The notes under the pieces are model-generated. The model made no database searches. It was not told where the DNA came from and saw only the letters and a list, made by a program, of their open reading frames with translations. A program made the position numbers and the translations under genes. Shown here piece by piece: positions 28,617 through 37,894 of a DNA stretch of 64,000 nucleotides. The stretch spans positions 1,922,001-1,986,000 of the forward strand of contig NZ_CP093342.1 of the NCBI RefSeq assembly GCF_022637555.1, written 5' to 3'. Numbering within the stretch: the first letter of the stretch is position 1; the number at the start of each line of letters is the position of its first letter. Source of the stretch: Microbacterium sp. H1-D42. Its GTDB lineage: Bacteria > Actinomycetota > Actinomycetes > Actinomycetales > Microbacteriaceae.

Positions 28617-29270
28617 ATGCTCGACATCCTCACCCCCGGTCTCGCCCCCAATTACGTGCCGTACCTCGACGGGTGGGAGCTGCAGCGCAGCATCCACCAC
28701 GATGTCGTCGCCGGTGCCCGTCCCGACACCCTGCTGCTGCTCGAGCACGAGGCCGTCTACACGGCCGGCAAGCGCACCGAGCCTCAGGAGCGTCCACAGG
28801 ACGGCACGCCAGTGGTCGATGTCGATCGCGGTGGCAAGATCACCTGGCACGGCCCCGGGCAACTCGTCGGCTACCCGATTGTGCGCCTGCCCGAGCCCAT
28901 GGACGTCGTAGCTCACGTGCGCCGTCTGGAGCGTCTGCTCATCAGCATCCTCGAGCCACTCGGCGTGGACGGCTACCAGGTCGACGGCCGCAGCGGCGTC
29001 TGGGTGCGCCGACCGCTCAGCGAGGACAAGATCGCCGCGATCGGCGTGCGAGTGCAGCAGGGCGTGACCATGCACGGTTTCGCGATCAACTGCGACAACT
29101 CACTCGCCGGGTTCCGCGGCATCATCCCCTGCGGCATCACGGACGCCGGAGTCACGACGGTCAGCGAGGTCGTCGGTTCCGATGTCTCCCCCGCCGACCT
29201 CGTGCTCGCCGTCTCCGACGCCTTCGCCGCCGAGTACTCCCCCGAGACACGCAAGGAGGTGGCCGCGTGA
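28617..29270 (+). CDS. lipB: Octanoyltransferase LipB
   Basis: LipB transfers octanoate from ACP to lipoyl domains. The 217-residue protein has [38 protein letters not shown], the substrate pocket GRSGVWVR, and the catalytic-Cys motif [17 protein letters not shown] with Lys in [11 protein letters not shown]. It has GGAAGG upstream of the ATG, and TATGCT at 28560-28565 may be the -10 box. It overlaps lipA by 4 bp. Confidence 0.95.
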   Translation: MLDILTPGLAPNYVPYLDGWELQRSIHHDVVAGARPDTLLLLEHEAVYTAGKRTEPQERPQDGTPVVDVDRGGKITWHGPGQLVGYPIVRLPEPMDVVAHVRRLERLLISILEPLGVDGYQVDGRSGVWVRRPLSEDKIAAIGVRVQQGVTMHGFAINCDNSLAGFRGIIPCGITDAGVTTVSEVVGSDVSPADLVLAVSDAFAAEYSPETRKEVAA

Positions 29271-30259
29271 GCGCCGCAGGCCCCGAAGGACGCAAGCTGC
29301 TGCGGCTCGAGATCCGCAACGCCGAGACGCCGATCGAGCGCAAGCCCGAGTGGATCCGCACCAAGGCGAAGATGGGTCCCGAGTACCAGGCACTGCACTC
29401 ACTGGTGAAGGACGAGGGCCTGCACACGGTCTGCCAGGAAGCCGGCTGCCCGAACATCTACGAGTGCTGGGAAGACCGCGAGGCGACGTTCCTGATCGGC
29501 GGGTCGCAGTGCACGCGCCGCTGCGACTTCTGCCAGATCGACACCGGCAAGCCGGCCGACTACGACACCGACGAACCGCGCCGCGTCGCCGAGAGCGTCA
29601 CGCGCATGGGCCTGCGCTATGCGACGGTCACCAGCGTCGCCCGCGACGACCTGCCTGACACGGGCGCCTGGCTGAACGCCGAGACCGTGCGGCAGATCCA
29701 CGCCCAGAACCCGAACACGGGGGTCGAGCTGCTGGCCAACGATCACAGTGGCAACCCCGACTACCTGGGGCAGATCTTCGACGCGCGCCCTGAGGTGTTC
29801 GCGCACAACGTCGAGACCGTCCCGCGCATCTTCCGCCGCATCCGCCCGGCGTTCACCTACGAGCGCTCACTGAATGTGATCACGCAGGGGCACGAAGCCG
29901 GCCTCATCACGAAGTCGAACCTCATCCTCGGCATGGGCGAGGAGCCGGAGGAGGTCGTGGAGGCGCTGCAGGACCTGCGCGATGCGGGGTGCGACATCAT
30001 CACGATCACGCAGTACCTGCGCCCCACGCCCCGGCACCTTCCGGTTGCCCGTTGGGTCAAGCCGGACGAGTTCGTGGAGTTCAAGGGCGAAGCCGAGCGG
30101 ATCGGCTTCCTCGGGGTGCTCGCCGGCCCGCTGGTCAGGTCGTCGTACCGCGCCGGGCGGCTCTGGGCGCAGTCGATGCAGTCCAAGGGCCGTGAGATTC
30201 CCCCGCACCTGGCGCACATCGCTGAGGGCGCCGACCTGGGGTTTGCGCAGGCCGTGTGA
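29267..30259 (+). CDS. lipA: Lipoyl synthase
   Basis: LipA is a radical-SAM enzyme that inserts two sulfurs into octanoyl groups. The 330-residue protein has the auxiliary cluster [13 protein letters not shown] and the radical-[33 protein letters not shown] sequence ([17 protein letters not shown]), [13 protein letters not shown] and [15 protein letters not shown] are also present, with the C-terminal Arg-Ser-Ser-Tyr (LVRSSYRAG). The GTG start at 29267 overlaps the lipB stop (GTGA). Confidence 0.95.
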   Translation: MSAAGPEGRKLLRLEIRNAETPIERKPEWIRTKAKMGPEYQALHSLVKDEGLHTVCQEAGCPNIYECWEDREATFLIGGSQCTRRCDFCQIDTGKPADYDTDEPRRVAESVTRMGLRYATVTSVARDDLPDTGAWLNAETVRQIHAQNPNTGVELLANDHSGNPDYLGQIFDARPEVFAHNVETVPRIFRRIRPAFTYERSLNVITQGHEAGLITKSNLILGMGEEPEEVVEALQDLRDAGCDIITITQYLRPTPRHLPVARWVKPDEFVEFKGEAERIGFLGVLAGPLVRSSYRAGRLWAQSMQSKGREIPPHLAHIAEGADLGFAQAV

Positions 30260-30269
30260 GGCAGATCGT

Positions 30270-30770
30270 CTAGTCGGCGCTCATCACCGAGAGCACGCTG
30301 CCGTCGGAGCCGAGGTTCACGAGCAGCACGTCGTCGGTGGCATCCGCATCCAGGGCGTACTCGAGCACGGCGAACGGCTCTGAGCCGCCATGCTCATCGG
30401 CGAGGATCGTCATGCTCGAGAAGCGCAGCGAGCGGATGATGTCGACCGCCGCGTCGCCGCTGATGTCGACCAGCACGTCCTCCAGCTCATCGCCGTACGC
30501 CTCCTGCTGCTGCAGGATGTACTCGGTCACCTCACTGGTGCGGTCATCGACCTCGGTGAGCATGGCACCGCGCACAGACGCGTCCAGGTCTTCGAGGGCG
30601 CCGATCAGTGCGGCCGCCGCGTCGAGCGCCGCCTGCGAGACGTCGTCCTGGTCAGGCGCGGTGAGATCCACCGTCACCGACTGGTCGCCGAGTTCGACCC
30701 TCTCGGTCCAGAAGATGGCACCGTCTGGCCCGGATGAAAGGACTCCGAAGTAGTCGTGTTCGATTGCCAT
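30270..30770 (-). CDS. DUF2004-like protein of unknown function
   Basis: This acidic 166-residue protein begins MAIEHDYFGVLSSGPDGAIF and shows the YFG...W-x-E-x-V layout seen in DUF2004 proteins. The middle is Ala/Asp-rich, and the C-terminus resembles an antiparallel sheet (SMTILADEHGGSEPFAVLEY). It is convergent with lipA. Nothing in the sequence gives a biochemical role. A small inhibitor or immunity-like fold is possible but not supported. Confidence 0.75.
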   Translation of the reverse strand: MAIEHDYFGVLSSGPDGAIFWTERVELGDQSVTVDLTAPDQDDVSQAALDAAAALIGALEDLDASVRGAMLTEVDDRTSEVTEYILQQQEAYGDELEDVLVDISGDAAVDIIRSLRFSSMTILADEHGGSEPFAVLEYALDADATDDVLLVNLGSDGSVLSVMSAD

Positions 30771-30808
30771 ATCGCTATGAAACCAGCCTCTGCGTCGCCA
30801 CGGTAGTC

Positions 30809-31684
30809 CTACGCGCCGACGAGCGACTGAACGAACACGTGCGGGGTGAAACCGGTGAGGTCATCGATGCCCTCACCCTGCCCGAGAAGCTTGACGGGGA
30901 TGCCGGTGCGCTCCTGCACGGCCAGCACGAATCCCCCCTTCGCGGAGCCGTCGAGCTTCGTGATGACCAACCCGGTGACGCCGGCATGCTGCAGGAACGC
31001 CTCCGCCTGCAGGACCCCGTTCTGACCGGTCGTCGCATCGAGCACCAGCAGCACCTCGCTGATCGGCGCCTGCTTCTCGATCACCCGGCGCACCTTCGAC
31101 AGCTCGTCCATCAGCCCTGCCTTCGTGTGCAGGCGACCGGCAGTGTCGATGATGGCGATCTCGACGCCGTTGTTCCGCGCGTATTCGACGGTCTGGAAGG
31201 CGACCGACGCCGGATCCTGCCCCTCATGCTGGGGACGCACGATCGCCGCTCCCCCGCGCTGGGCCCAGGTGGCCAGCTGTTCGACGGCGGCGGCACGGAA
31301 GGTGTCTGCGGCGCCGACCACAACGCTGCGCTCGAACCCGCGCAGGAACTTCGTGAACTTGCCGATCGTCGTCGTCTTGCCGACGCCGTTCACGCCGACG
31401 ACGAGCACGACGGCCGGTCGCTCAGTGAGCTTCAGGGTCGTGTCGAACTTCGCGAAGCGCTCCTCGAGCGTCTCGCGAAGCATCCGCTGCAGGTCCTTCG
31501 GATCCGTCGTGCGGAACCGGTCGACCTTCTCGCGCAGCTCGTCGATCAGCTGCTCGCTGATGTCTGGACCGAAGTCCGCCGTGATCAGCGCGGTCTCCAA
31601 GTCCTCCCACGTCGTCTCATCGATCGTGGGTTTGACGAACATGCCGCGCAGTGCGCGACCGAGGGACCAGGACTTCTCCGCCAT
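30809..31684 (-). CDS. ftsY: Signal recognition particle receptor FtsY
   Basis: FtsY is the SRP receptor GTPase. The 291-residue protein lacks the long acidic A domain, leaving only a short N-terminus (SLGRALRGMFVKPTIDE) and the NG domain. The latter has GVNGVGKTTTIGKFTKFL, VGAADTFRAAAVEQL, IDTAGRLHTKAGLMDEL and TKLDGSAKGGFVLAV. It is normally downstream of smc. Here a hydrolase gene on the opposite strand lies between them. Confidence 0.95.
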   Translation of the reverse strand: MAEKSWSLGRALRGMFVKPTIDETTWEDLETALITADFGPDISEQLIDELREKVDRFRTTDPKDLQRMLRETLEERFAKFDTTLKLTERPAVVLVVGVNGVGKTTTIGKFTKFLRGFERSVVVGAADTFRAAAVEQLATWAQRGGAAIVRPQHEGQDPASVAFQTVEYARNNGVEIAIIDTAGRLHTKAGLMDELSKVRRVIEKQAPISEVLLVLDATTGQNGVLQAEAFLQHAGVTGLVITKLDGSAKGGFVLAVQERTGIPVKLLGQGEGIDDLTGFTPHVFVQSLVGA

Positions 31685-31706
31685 GTCTCCAGCCTACGAT
31701 GACGGG

Positions 31707-32381
31707 ATGACCTTGCGACGCCTCTACGTCCACGGTGCGGGCCGCCGCGGCGACGCGGCCTGGCCGCACGTCACGGGCGCGCGAGAGGTCGACTTCGTCT
31801 CGTTCCCGAATGCGTCGTCGATCGCCGCGCAGGTCGAGAAGCTCATCGCGCTGTGCGGCGGCGAGCGGATGCTGATCTTCGCGCACTCGATCGGTGCCGT
31901 GCCCGTCGTTCTGGCAGCGGACCGGCTGGATATCGCCGGTCTCGTGCTGGTAGAACCCGCGCTCTACGATCTCGCGCGCGGTGAGGAGGCGATAGAGCGG
32001 CACATCGCGATCGTCACCGAGGCGCGCTCTCAGGCGGACAACGGCGATCTGGTCGCGTTCTGGGCGATCTTGCGTCCGCTGATGTTCGGCGGCCCGTTCG
32101 AGCCCGCCACTTGGGACGATGAACGCCCGCTCGCCGAGCACTGGGCATCGACCAATCTTCCGTGGGGCCATGGTGTGCGCGCAGGCATGCTCAGGGGCAT
32201 CCCCACCCTCGTAGCGACCGGCGGATGGAACGCCGAGTACGAGCGGATCGCGGCACGACTGGCATCCGACGGCGCGACGCATGTCGTGCTCGAAGGGTTC
32301 GCGCACCGCCCGCAGGACTCGCCCTCCTTCGGCGCGGCGGTGGCCGACTTCAAGCGCGATCTTGCTGTGTCTGATCGCTGA
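31707..32381 (+). CDS. Alpha/beta hydrolase
   Basis: This 224-residue protein has the hydrolase-fold nucleophile elbow in MLIFAHSIGAVPVV (Ser in A-H-S-I-G), an acidic residue after LVATGGW, and a C-terminal His in LEGFAHRPQD. YVHGAGRRGDAAWPHV is the usual oxyanion-side N-terminus. The substrate is unknown. It sits on the opposite strand between ftsY and smc. Confidence 0.85.
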   Translation: MTLRRLYVHGAGRRGDAAWPHVTGAREVDFVSFPNASSIAAQVEKLIALCGGERMLIFAHSIGAVPVVLAADRLDIAGLVLVEPALYDLARGEEAIERHIAIVTEARSQADNGDLVAFWAILRPLMFGGPFEPATWDDERPLAEHWASTNLPWGHGVRAGMLRGIPTLVATGGWNAEYERIAARLASDGATHVVLEGFAHRPQDSPSFGAAVADFKRDLAVSDR

Positions 32382-32396
32382 CGCCCGAGACACATT

Positions 32397-32423
32397 GCGG
32401 CGTGTCGGGGCGCGACACGCCGC
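32397..32423. terminator. Terminator hairpin between the convergent hydrolase and smc genes
   Basis: A perfect 11-bp stem (GCGGCGTGTCG with CGACACGCCGC) with a 5-nt loop lies 16 nt after the hydrolase stop and 48 nt after the smc stop. It could work in both directions. No long T-run follows. Confidence 0.65.
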
Positions 32424-32470
32424 TGTGAGGCGCTGTCTTCAGTAATCCGACACGTAGCGTCCGCGTCGGG

Positions 32471-35400
32471 TCAGGAGGCGGCCGCGGCGCGGTCGCCCAC
32501 GCGCTGACCCACCACGGCTGAGACGCCGTCCTGGCGCATCGACACGCCGTACAGGGCATCGGCGATCTCCATCGTGCGCTTCTGGTGGGTGATCACGAGC
32601 AGCTGAGAGCTCTCGCGAAGCTGCTCGAACACCGTCAGCAGGCGCCCCAGGTTCGCATCGTCCAGGGCTGCCTCGACCTCATCGAGGATGTAGAACGGAC
32701 TCGGCCTCGCCTTGAAGATCGCCACCAGCAGCGCGACTGCCGCCAGCGACCGCTCTCCACCGGAGAGCAGCGACAGCCGTTCGATCTTCTTGCCGACCGG
32801 CCGTACCGAAACCTCGATCCCGGTGGTGAGCATGTCATCGGGATTGGTGAGCGAGATGCTGCCCGATCCACCGGGGAACAGCAGCGGGAACACCTCGGTG
32901 AAGGCCTGCCTGGTGTCTTCGAACGCGCTGGCGAAGATCACCTCCATCCGCTCGTCGAGCTCGGCGATGATCGTCAGCAGGTCTTCACGCGTCTTAGTGA
33001 GGTCGGCCAGCTGCTCAGTGAGGAACGCGTGCCGCTGCTCGAGTGCGGCGAACTCCTCCAAGGCCAGCGGGTTGACCCGGCCGAGCTGCACGAGCTTGCG
33101 CTCGGCGTCCTTCAGGCGTCGCTCCTGGATGCGCCGGTCGAACGGGATCGCCGCATCCTCGTCCGCATCCTCAGCACCAGGATCGCGTGGAACCAGCTGG
33201 TCGGGACCATATTCCGCAACAAGAATATCTTCGTCGAGGGCGAGTTCGGACGCCACGCGCTCCAGCAGGCTCGTCAGGTGCAGCTTCTTCTCGTGGATCT
33301 GCATCTCGAGCCCGTGCACACTCTCGGTGAGCCCGGCGAGCCGCTCTCGCAGCGACCCCTCCTGCGCCCGAAGCACGGTGAGCTCCTCGTTGTGCGCCGA
33401 CCGCTCCGCTTCTGCGGCTGCGAGGGCGAGTCGTGCTTCGCTGACCGAGCGGTCGAGCGAGTCGAGAATCCGCGGGAGCTCAGCGGCGACCGAGGATGCG
33501 GCGTCGCGCTGTCCGCGTCTGATCACGGCCCGGCGAGCAGCCTCGGCGGCGGCATCCCGCTCCTGCTCGCGCTGACGCTGCAGCGCGACGACCCTGGACT
33601 GCGCTGCGCGCACACGCTCGCGCAGGGTCTCGATCTCCAGACGCGCCCTGACCTCGCCCTCGCGGGCGTTCTCGAGTGCCTCCAGCAGCCCATCTCGCGC
33701 CGACGCATCGAGCACTGGACGGGGTTCGGACTGTGAGGATTCCAGTTCTGCCTTCGCGGCGGTCGCGGCCTTCTCAGCATCCGTCACCGCGGCCTGCGCC
33801 TGGCCGAGACCGGACTCGAGTCGTTCGCACTCGGCGACCGCGGCCTCATGCTGCACGGTGACACGGTTCACCTGCTCGGCGTGGGTCGCGAGTGCCGCGT
33901 CATGCTCACGCAGATCGCGCAGTGCGTCTTTGGCGCGACGGCGCGCGGATTCCACGCGTTCGCTGACCTCTACGCGGGCCTCGCGCAGACTGTCGACGAT
34001 GACGCGCACCTCGACGAGCCGCTCAGCAGCAGCGTCGCGCTCGGCCGCGAGCTCGAGTCGCGACGTCTCTCCCGAGCCGGCGCGCATCGTGTGCGCGGTG
34101 ATGACCTCGCCGTTCTTGGTGACCACAGTGGTGCGCTCATCTCCCAGCGCGTCCAGCGTGTGACGCGCGCTGCGGGCGACGTCGAGGTCATCGGCGATCA
34201 GCACGGAAGCGAGGATCGCCCGCACACCGTGCGGCGCATCCACGACACCCGATGCCGCGACGGTGCCCGTGACGGCAGCGGCGAACGTCTCGGTCTCGAC
34301 AGTTCCCTCGGCGATCACGAAGTCCACGGTTCCGCGCGCGCCCTCGGCCACCAGCGCGAACGCGTCGTCGACGCCGTCGACGAGCACGCCGTCAGCCAAC
34401 GGGCCCAGCACGGCGGCGATCGCCGCCTCGTAGCCGGCGCGCACCTGAACCGCGTCTCCGACGAGCCCGCGCACCCCGGCGGCTCCCGACGCTGCGATCT
34501 CGGCAGCGCCACCGGACAGGGCCAGGGCGCTGCTGAGTGCGGCCGCCTTCGCGGTCAGAGCATCGGTCTCGCGCTCGGCGTCATGCAGTCGCTCGCGCAG
34601 CGCGTCCCGTTCTGCCTCGGCCGCGGTCGCCGCCTTCTGCGCATCCTCGTAGGCTGCGGCGTACTCGGCGGCCGTGCCGTCCGGCGCCTCGGCGTGGTCG
34701 ATCGCCTCGAGTGCCTCAGCCGCCTCACGGCGGCGGGCATGGGCGGCTTCCAGCGCCTGCTCCTGTCGCAACACGGCGCCCCGCACAGCGGCGAGAGCGG
34801 ATGCTGCCGCGTCAGCGTTTCCGCGCAGCGTGCTGACGTGCATGTCATAGGCCGAGACGAGGGCGCTCTGCTCGGCGATGTCGACGTCTAGCGTGTCGAG
34901 CTCGGCGCGGGCGCCCATCACCTCGCGGCTTGCCATCGTCGCAGCATCCTGCGCGTCACCCAGCCCCTCCGAGATGCGGGTGATCTCGTCGTTCGCCTCG
35001 TCGATCGTGTCCTGGGTGACGGTGATGGCCGTCACGACGTCGTCTTCTTCGACGCCGAGCAGCGCGAGGCGCTGATTGGCCAGGGTGAACAGGCTGCGCA
35101 TGCGCTCCTGTGCTTGCTCCAGGCCGAACGAGACCCGCCGCGCCTCGTCGACGGCGGCGGAGTTCTGTGCCTGTTCCAGCCGCTGGATGCCCGTGCGCAC
35201 AGCATCGGACTGCTCGGCGAGCACCAGACGCTCGGTGTGCCGCTCCTGCTCGGTGCGGGTGTGATCGGCGAGGGCGGTGCGCAGCGCGACGACGTCGTCG
35301 GCGAAGATCCGCGCCTTCGCGTCGCGCACGACGGCGGCGATGGTCTGCGCTTCGCGGGCGATCTCGGCTTGGCGCCCGAGCGGCTTCAGCTGCCGGCGGA

Positions 35401-35992
35401 TCTCGCCGGCCAGGTCGCTCAGGCGTGTGAGATTGGTCTCCATCGCGTCGAGCTTCCGGAGCGTCTTCTCCTTGCGCCGACGGTGCTTGAGGATCCCAGC
35501 GGCTTCTTCGATGAATCCGCGCCGATCCTCGGGTGAGGCCTGCAGCACGGTGTCAAGGCGTCCCTGACCGACGATGACGTGCATCTCGCGCCCGAGCCCG
35601 GAGTCGCTGAGCAGCTCCTGCACGTCGAGCAGCCGGCAGTTCGATCCGTTGATCGCGTAGTCACTCGACCCGTTTCGGAACAGTGTTCGACTGATGGTGA
35701 CCTCGGCGTAGTCGATCGGCAGCGCTCCGTCGCTGTTGTCGATCGTCAGGTGCACTTCAGCCCGACCGAGCGGACCTCGGGTCGACGTGCCGGCGAAGAT
35801 GACGTCTTCCATCTTGCCGCCGCGAAGCGTCTTCGCCCCCTGCTCGCCCATCACCCAGGCAAGCGCGTCCACGACGTTCGACTTGCCCGACCCGTTCGGG
35901 CCGACGATGCAGGTGACGCCAGGTTCGAACACGAAGCTCGTCGGCTGCGCGAACGACTTGAAGCCCTTGAGCGTCAGGCTCTTCAGGTGCAT
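32471..35992 (-). CDS. smc: Chromosome segregation protein SMC
   Basis: The SMC ATPase organises chromosomes with ScpAB. The 1173-residue protein starts MHLKSLTLKGFKSFAQPTSF, with Walker A IVGPNGSGKSNVVDAL near residue 33. Long coiled coils flank a hinge (about residues 500-650, with GLVGDAVQVRAGYEAAI). The C-terminal head has the signature LSGGERSLAAVALLVAIF and Walker B FYILDEVEAALDD. In Actinobacteria smc usually lies close to mutM. Here they are 23 kb apart because of the inserted region. Confidence 0.96.
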   Translation of the reverse strand: MHLKSLTLKGFKSFAQPTSFVFEPGVTCIVGPNGSGKSNVVDALAWVMGEQGAKTLRGGKMEDVIFAGTSTRGPLGRAEVHLTIDNSDGALPIDYAEVTISRTLFRNGSSDYAINGSNCRLLDVQELLSDSGLGREMHVIVGQGRLDTVLQASPEDRRGFIEEAAGILKHRRRKEKTLRKLDAMETNLTRLSDLAGEIRRQLKPLGRQAEIAREAQTIAAVVRDAKARIFADDVVALRTALADHTRTEQERHTERLVLAEQSDAVRTGIQRLEQAQNSAAVDEARRVSFGLEQAQERMRSLFTLANQRLALLGVEEDDVVTAITVTQDTIDEANDEITRISEGLGDAQDAATMASREVMGARAELDTLDVDIAEQSALVSAYDMHVSTLRGNADAAASALAAVRGAVLRQEQALEAAHARRREAAEALEAIDHAEAPDGTAAEYAAAYEDAQKAATAAEAERDALRERLHDAERETDALTAKAAALSSALALSGGAAEIAASGAAGVRGLVGDAVQVRAGYEAAIAAVLGPLADGVLVDGVDDAFALVAEGARGTVDFVIAEGTVETETFAAAVTGTVAASGVVDAPHGVRAILASVLIADDLDVARSARHTLDALGDERTTVVTKNGEVITAHTMRAGSGETSRLELAAERDAAAERLVEVRVIVDSLREARVEVSERVESARRRAKDALRDLREHDAALATHAEQVNRVTVQHEAAVAECERLESGLGQAQAAVTDAEKAATAAKAELESSQSEPRPVLDASARDGLLEALENAREGEVRARLEIETLRERVRAAQSRVVALQRQREQERDAAAEAARRAVIRRGQRDAASSVAAELPRILDSLDRSVSEARLALAAAEAERSAHNEELTVLRAQEGSLRERLAGLTESVHGLEMQIHEKKLHLTSLLERVASELALDEDILVAEYGPDQLVPRDPGAEDADEDAAIPFDRRIQERRLKDAERKLVQLGRVNPLALEEFAALEQRHAFLTEQLADLTKTREDLLTIIAELDERMEVIFASAFEDTRQAFTEVFPLLFPGGSGSISLTNPDDMLTTGIEVSVRPVGKKIERLSLLSGGERSLAAVALLVAIFKARPSPFYILDEVEAALDDANLGRLLTVFEQLRESSQLLVITHQKRTMEIADALYGVSMRQDGVSAVVGQRVGDRAAAAS

Positions 35993-36120
35993 GCCGGCGC
36001 CTTCGAGGTCAGGTGGATCACGCCCATACGCTACCGGAATCACGCGTCCCAGCGCGGAGCGCGCGCGGTACAGCGGCAGGATCGCAGCCATTGCGACACG
36101 CCGAAGATCACAGAAAGGTC

Positions 36121-36149
36121 TTGACCTGACGCTTCCAGGTCGATAGCGT
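36121..36149 (+). promoter_or_regulatory. Promoter (TTGACC - 17 bp - TAGCGT)
   Basis: A near-consensus -35 TTGACC at 36121-36126 and a -10 TAGCGT at 36144-36149 are separated by exactly 17 bp. They lie about 32 bp before the strong ribosome binding site of the 31-codon leader ORF. This promoter probably drives the whole acetyltransferase/ABC block. Confidence 0.7.
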
Positions 36150-36180
36150 GACTTCTCGGTCATATGAGAGGAGGTCACCG

Positions 36181-36276
36181 ATGATGATCACGAAGCTTGA
36201 CGCCCGGTTCGATACCGCGTCGCACGTGCCAGCGCTTGCCGCCGTCTCGGTGACCTTCGCCTACGTCGCGGGCTAG
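36181..36276 (+). CDS. 31-residue leader peptide ORF
   Basis: The ORF begins ATGATGATC with an excellent ribosome binding site (GAGAGGAGG, 6 nt spacing). It encodes MMITKLDARFDTASHVPALA followed by a short hydrophobic end (VSVTFAYVAG). It is followed by about 220 bp of strong hairpins and then the resistance-like operon. The arrangement of promoter, short ORF, alternative hairpins and structural genes is that of translational or transcriptional attenuators that sense ribosome stalling. That role is inferred, and the peptide may simply be a small protein. Confidence 0.6.
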   Translation: MMITKLDARFDTASHVPALAAVSVTFAYVAG

Positions 36277-36300
36277 AACTCCACCGCCTCTCCCGATCTC

Positions 36301-36467
36301 TCAGGCATTCTCTGCCTGATCGATGATCGCCGTCGTCACGCTCCTGTGCGTGATCGACGCTCCGCCCGTTCATCGGGCATCCGCCCACGTCGCGGGCCTG
36401 CCTCGGATCGCTCTCCGGCGATCCGTCTTCGGCTCCCTGCGTCCGCCCTGTGCGACGCAGGCAGGGC
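36301..36467 (+). promoter_or_regulatory. Structured leader with several hairpins, candidate attenuator
   Basis: Successive inverted repeats lie at 36301-36319 (7 bp), 36331-36359 (11 bp with one bulge), 36364-36378 (5 bp), 36404-36425 (7 bp) and 36437-36460 (7 bp). The last stem (36437-36443 with 36454-36460) conflicts with a second possible pairing (36445-36450 with 36462-36467), so two exclusive structures exist just before the next gene. This suits attenuation control, but no ligand or trigger can be read from the sequence. Confidence 0.5.
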
Positions 36468-36500
36468 CGTCTCCTCCATGAAACAGAAAGCGCACACATC

Positions 36501-36791
36501 GTGAGCACGATTCTGCTGGCCGACAACCGTCAGCAAAACACGTCCATCCATCCGCCGGATACCAAGGATCACGAGATCCTCACCATCCCCGACAGGGAAG
36601 GTCTGCGGCACCTCACGCTCGCCGATCGTCTCAGCCTCCGTATCGGTCTCTGGCTGCTGCACCACAGCCTGAACCGAGACCGTTTGCCCGCTTCGGGCGC
36701 CCCGGATCTGCAGTACCTGCAGCTCCGACTTCTCGAAGAACAACAGGCGAAGGCACTGCTCACCTACGGGCTGCAGCGCGGAATGTACTGA
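36501..36791 (+). CDS. 96-residue protein of unknown function
   Basis: The frame starts at a GTG at 36501 and encodes a mixed-charge protein rich in Leu, Arg and His, with LADRLSLRIGLWLLHHSLN and a C-terminal helix LRLLEEQQAKALLTYGLQRG. There is no membrane segment or known motif. It is the first full gene after the hairpin leader and ends 8 nt before the first acetyltransferase gene, so it is probably co-transcribed with it. The ribosome binding site is weak. Confidence 0.55.
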   Translation: MSTILLADNRQQNTSIHPPDTKDHEILTIPDREGLRHLTLADRLSLRIGLWLLHHSLNRDRLPASGAPDLQYLQLRLLEEQQAKALLTYGLQRGMY

Positions 36792-36799
36792 GGATCCTG

Positions 36800-37894
36800 A
36801 TGACGACCGTCTCCCTTCCCGCAGGTGCGACCCTGCGTCCGCTCGAGCTTCCCGCCCGAGCGGACGCGGGGCCAACCACGCTCGTCCGCGAGTACGCCGC
36901 CGTACGCAACGCCTCGCTGCGCGAGGCCACCGGACGCGACGATGACGCGCAGACCGCGGAGTCTCTGCTGCCGATGCTGCGCAGCGACGCCGATATGAAC
37001 CGCCGCCAGTGGTACATCGAGTCAGGCGGCGCCATCGTCGGCTGCGTGCCGTTGAACATCTTCCAGGACGAAGGCGCGGCCATCGCCATAGGGACGATCG
37101 CACTGCTCCGACCGCACTGGAACCAGGGCATCGGCACAGCGGTGCTGGCTTTCGTGGAACAGCAGGCTCGAGCAGCGGGGGTGCGCAGGCTGCTGTCCTT
37201 CAACGAGCATCACTCTGACGGCGCCCTGGACAGCATCCCCTCGCCGACCGGTCTCGGCTCAGTTCCCCGCGATCACAGCGCTCGGTTCCTGGAGCGTCAC
37301 GGCTTCCATCTGGAGCAGGTCGTGCGTGCCAGCGCACTTGTCTGGTCCGATGAGACCGCGGCGTTCCTCGAGGGACTGCAGAGCGACGCGCAGAGCCATG
37401 CCGAGGACTACCGCGTCGTGCAGTGGATGCTGCCGACGCCGGAAGAGCATCTCGACGGCTACGCGTGGCTGAAATCTCGCATGTCCACCGACGCGCCGGA
37501 CGCTGAACTCGGCATGCCCATCGAGACGTGGGACGCCGATCGCGTGCGCCGGCATGACGCGCGCTACGCGGCGCGAGGTGCACGGGTGCAGGTCACGGCG
37601 GCCGAGCACATCGCCACCGGCGAGCTGTGCGCGTTCAACGAGCTCGCCATCGTCGGCGATGATTCCGCGAAGACCGACCAGGAGGACACACTGGTGCTCG
37701 CCGATCACCGTGGGCACCGACTCGGGATGCTGGTGAAGACCGCCGGCCTTCGGACGTGGCGGGCACAACACCCGCTGTCGGGGCGGGTCGTCACCTACAA
37801 CGCTGAAGAGAACCGGCCGATGCTCTCTATCAATGAAGCCATCGGCTTCACCCCCGTCGCCTATGAGGGCGCGTGGCGAAAGGACCTCGCATGA
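36800..37894 (+). CDS. Double-GNAT acetyltransferase, copy 1
   Basis: The 364-residue protein contains two GNAT-like halves. The N-terminal half has the acetyl-CoA loop region LLRPHWNQGIGTAVLAFVEQ. The C-terminal half has LVLADHRGHRLGMLVKTAGL and TYNAEENRPMLSINEAIGF, the classic end of GNAT domains. Double-GNAT enzymes include mycothiol synthase and aminoglycoside- or peptide-modifying enzymes, and the substrate cannot be told. It is paralogous to the next gene and overlaps it by 4 bp. Confidence 0.85.
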   Translation: MTTVSLPAGATLRPLELPARADAGPTTLVREYAAVRNASLREATGRDDDAQTAESLLPMLRSDADMNRRQWYIESGGAIVGCVPLNIFQDEGAAIAIGTIALLRPHWNQGIGTAVLAFVEQQARAAGVRRLLSFNEHHSDGALDSIPSPTGLGSVPRDHSARFLERHGFHLEQVVRASALVWSDETAAFLEGLQSDAQSHAEDYRVVQWMLPTPEEHLDGYAWLKSRMSTDAPDAELGMPIETWDADRVRRHDARYAARGARVQVTAAEHIATGELCAFNELAIVGDDSAKTDQEDTLVLADHRGHRLGMLVKTAGLRTWRAQHPLSGRVVTYNAEENRPMLSINEAIGFTPVAYEGAWRKDLA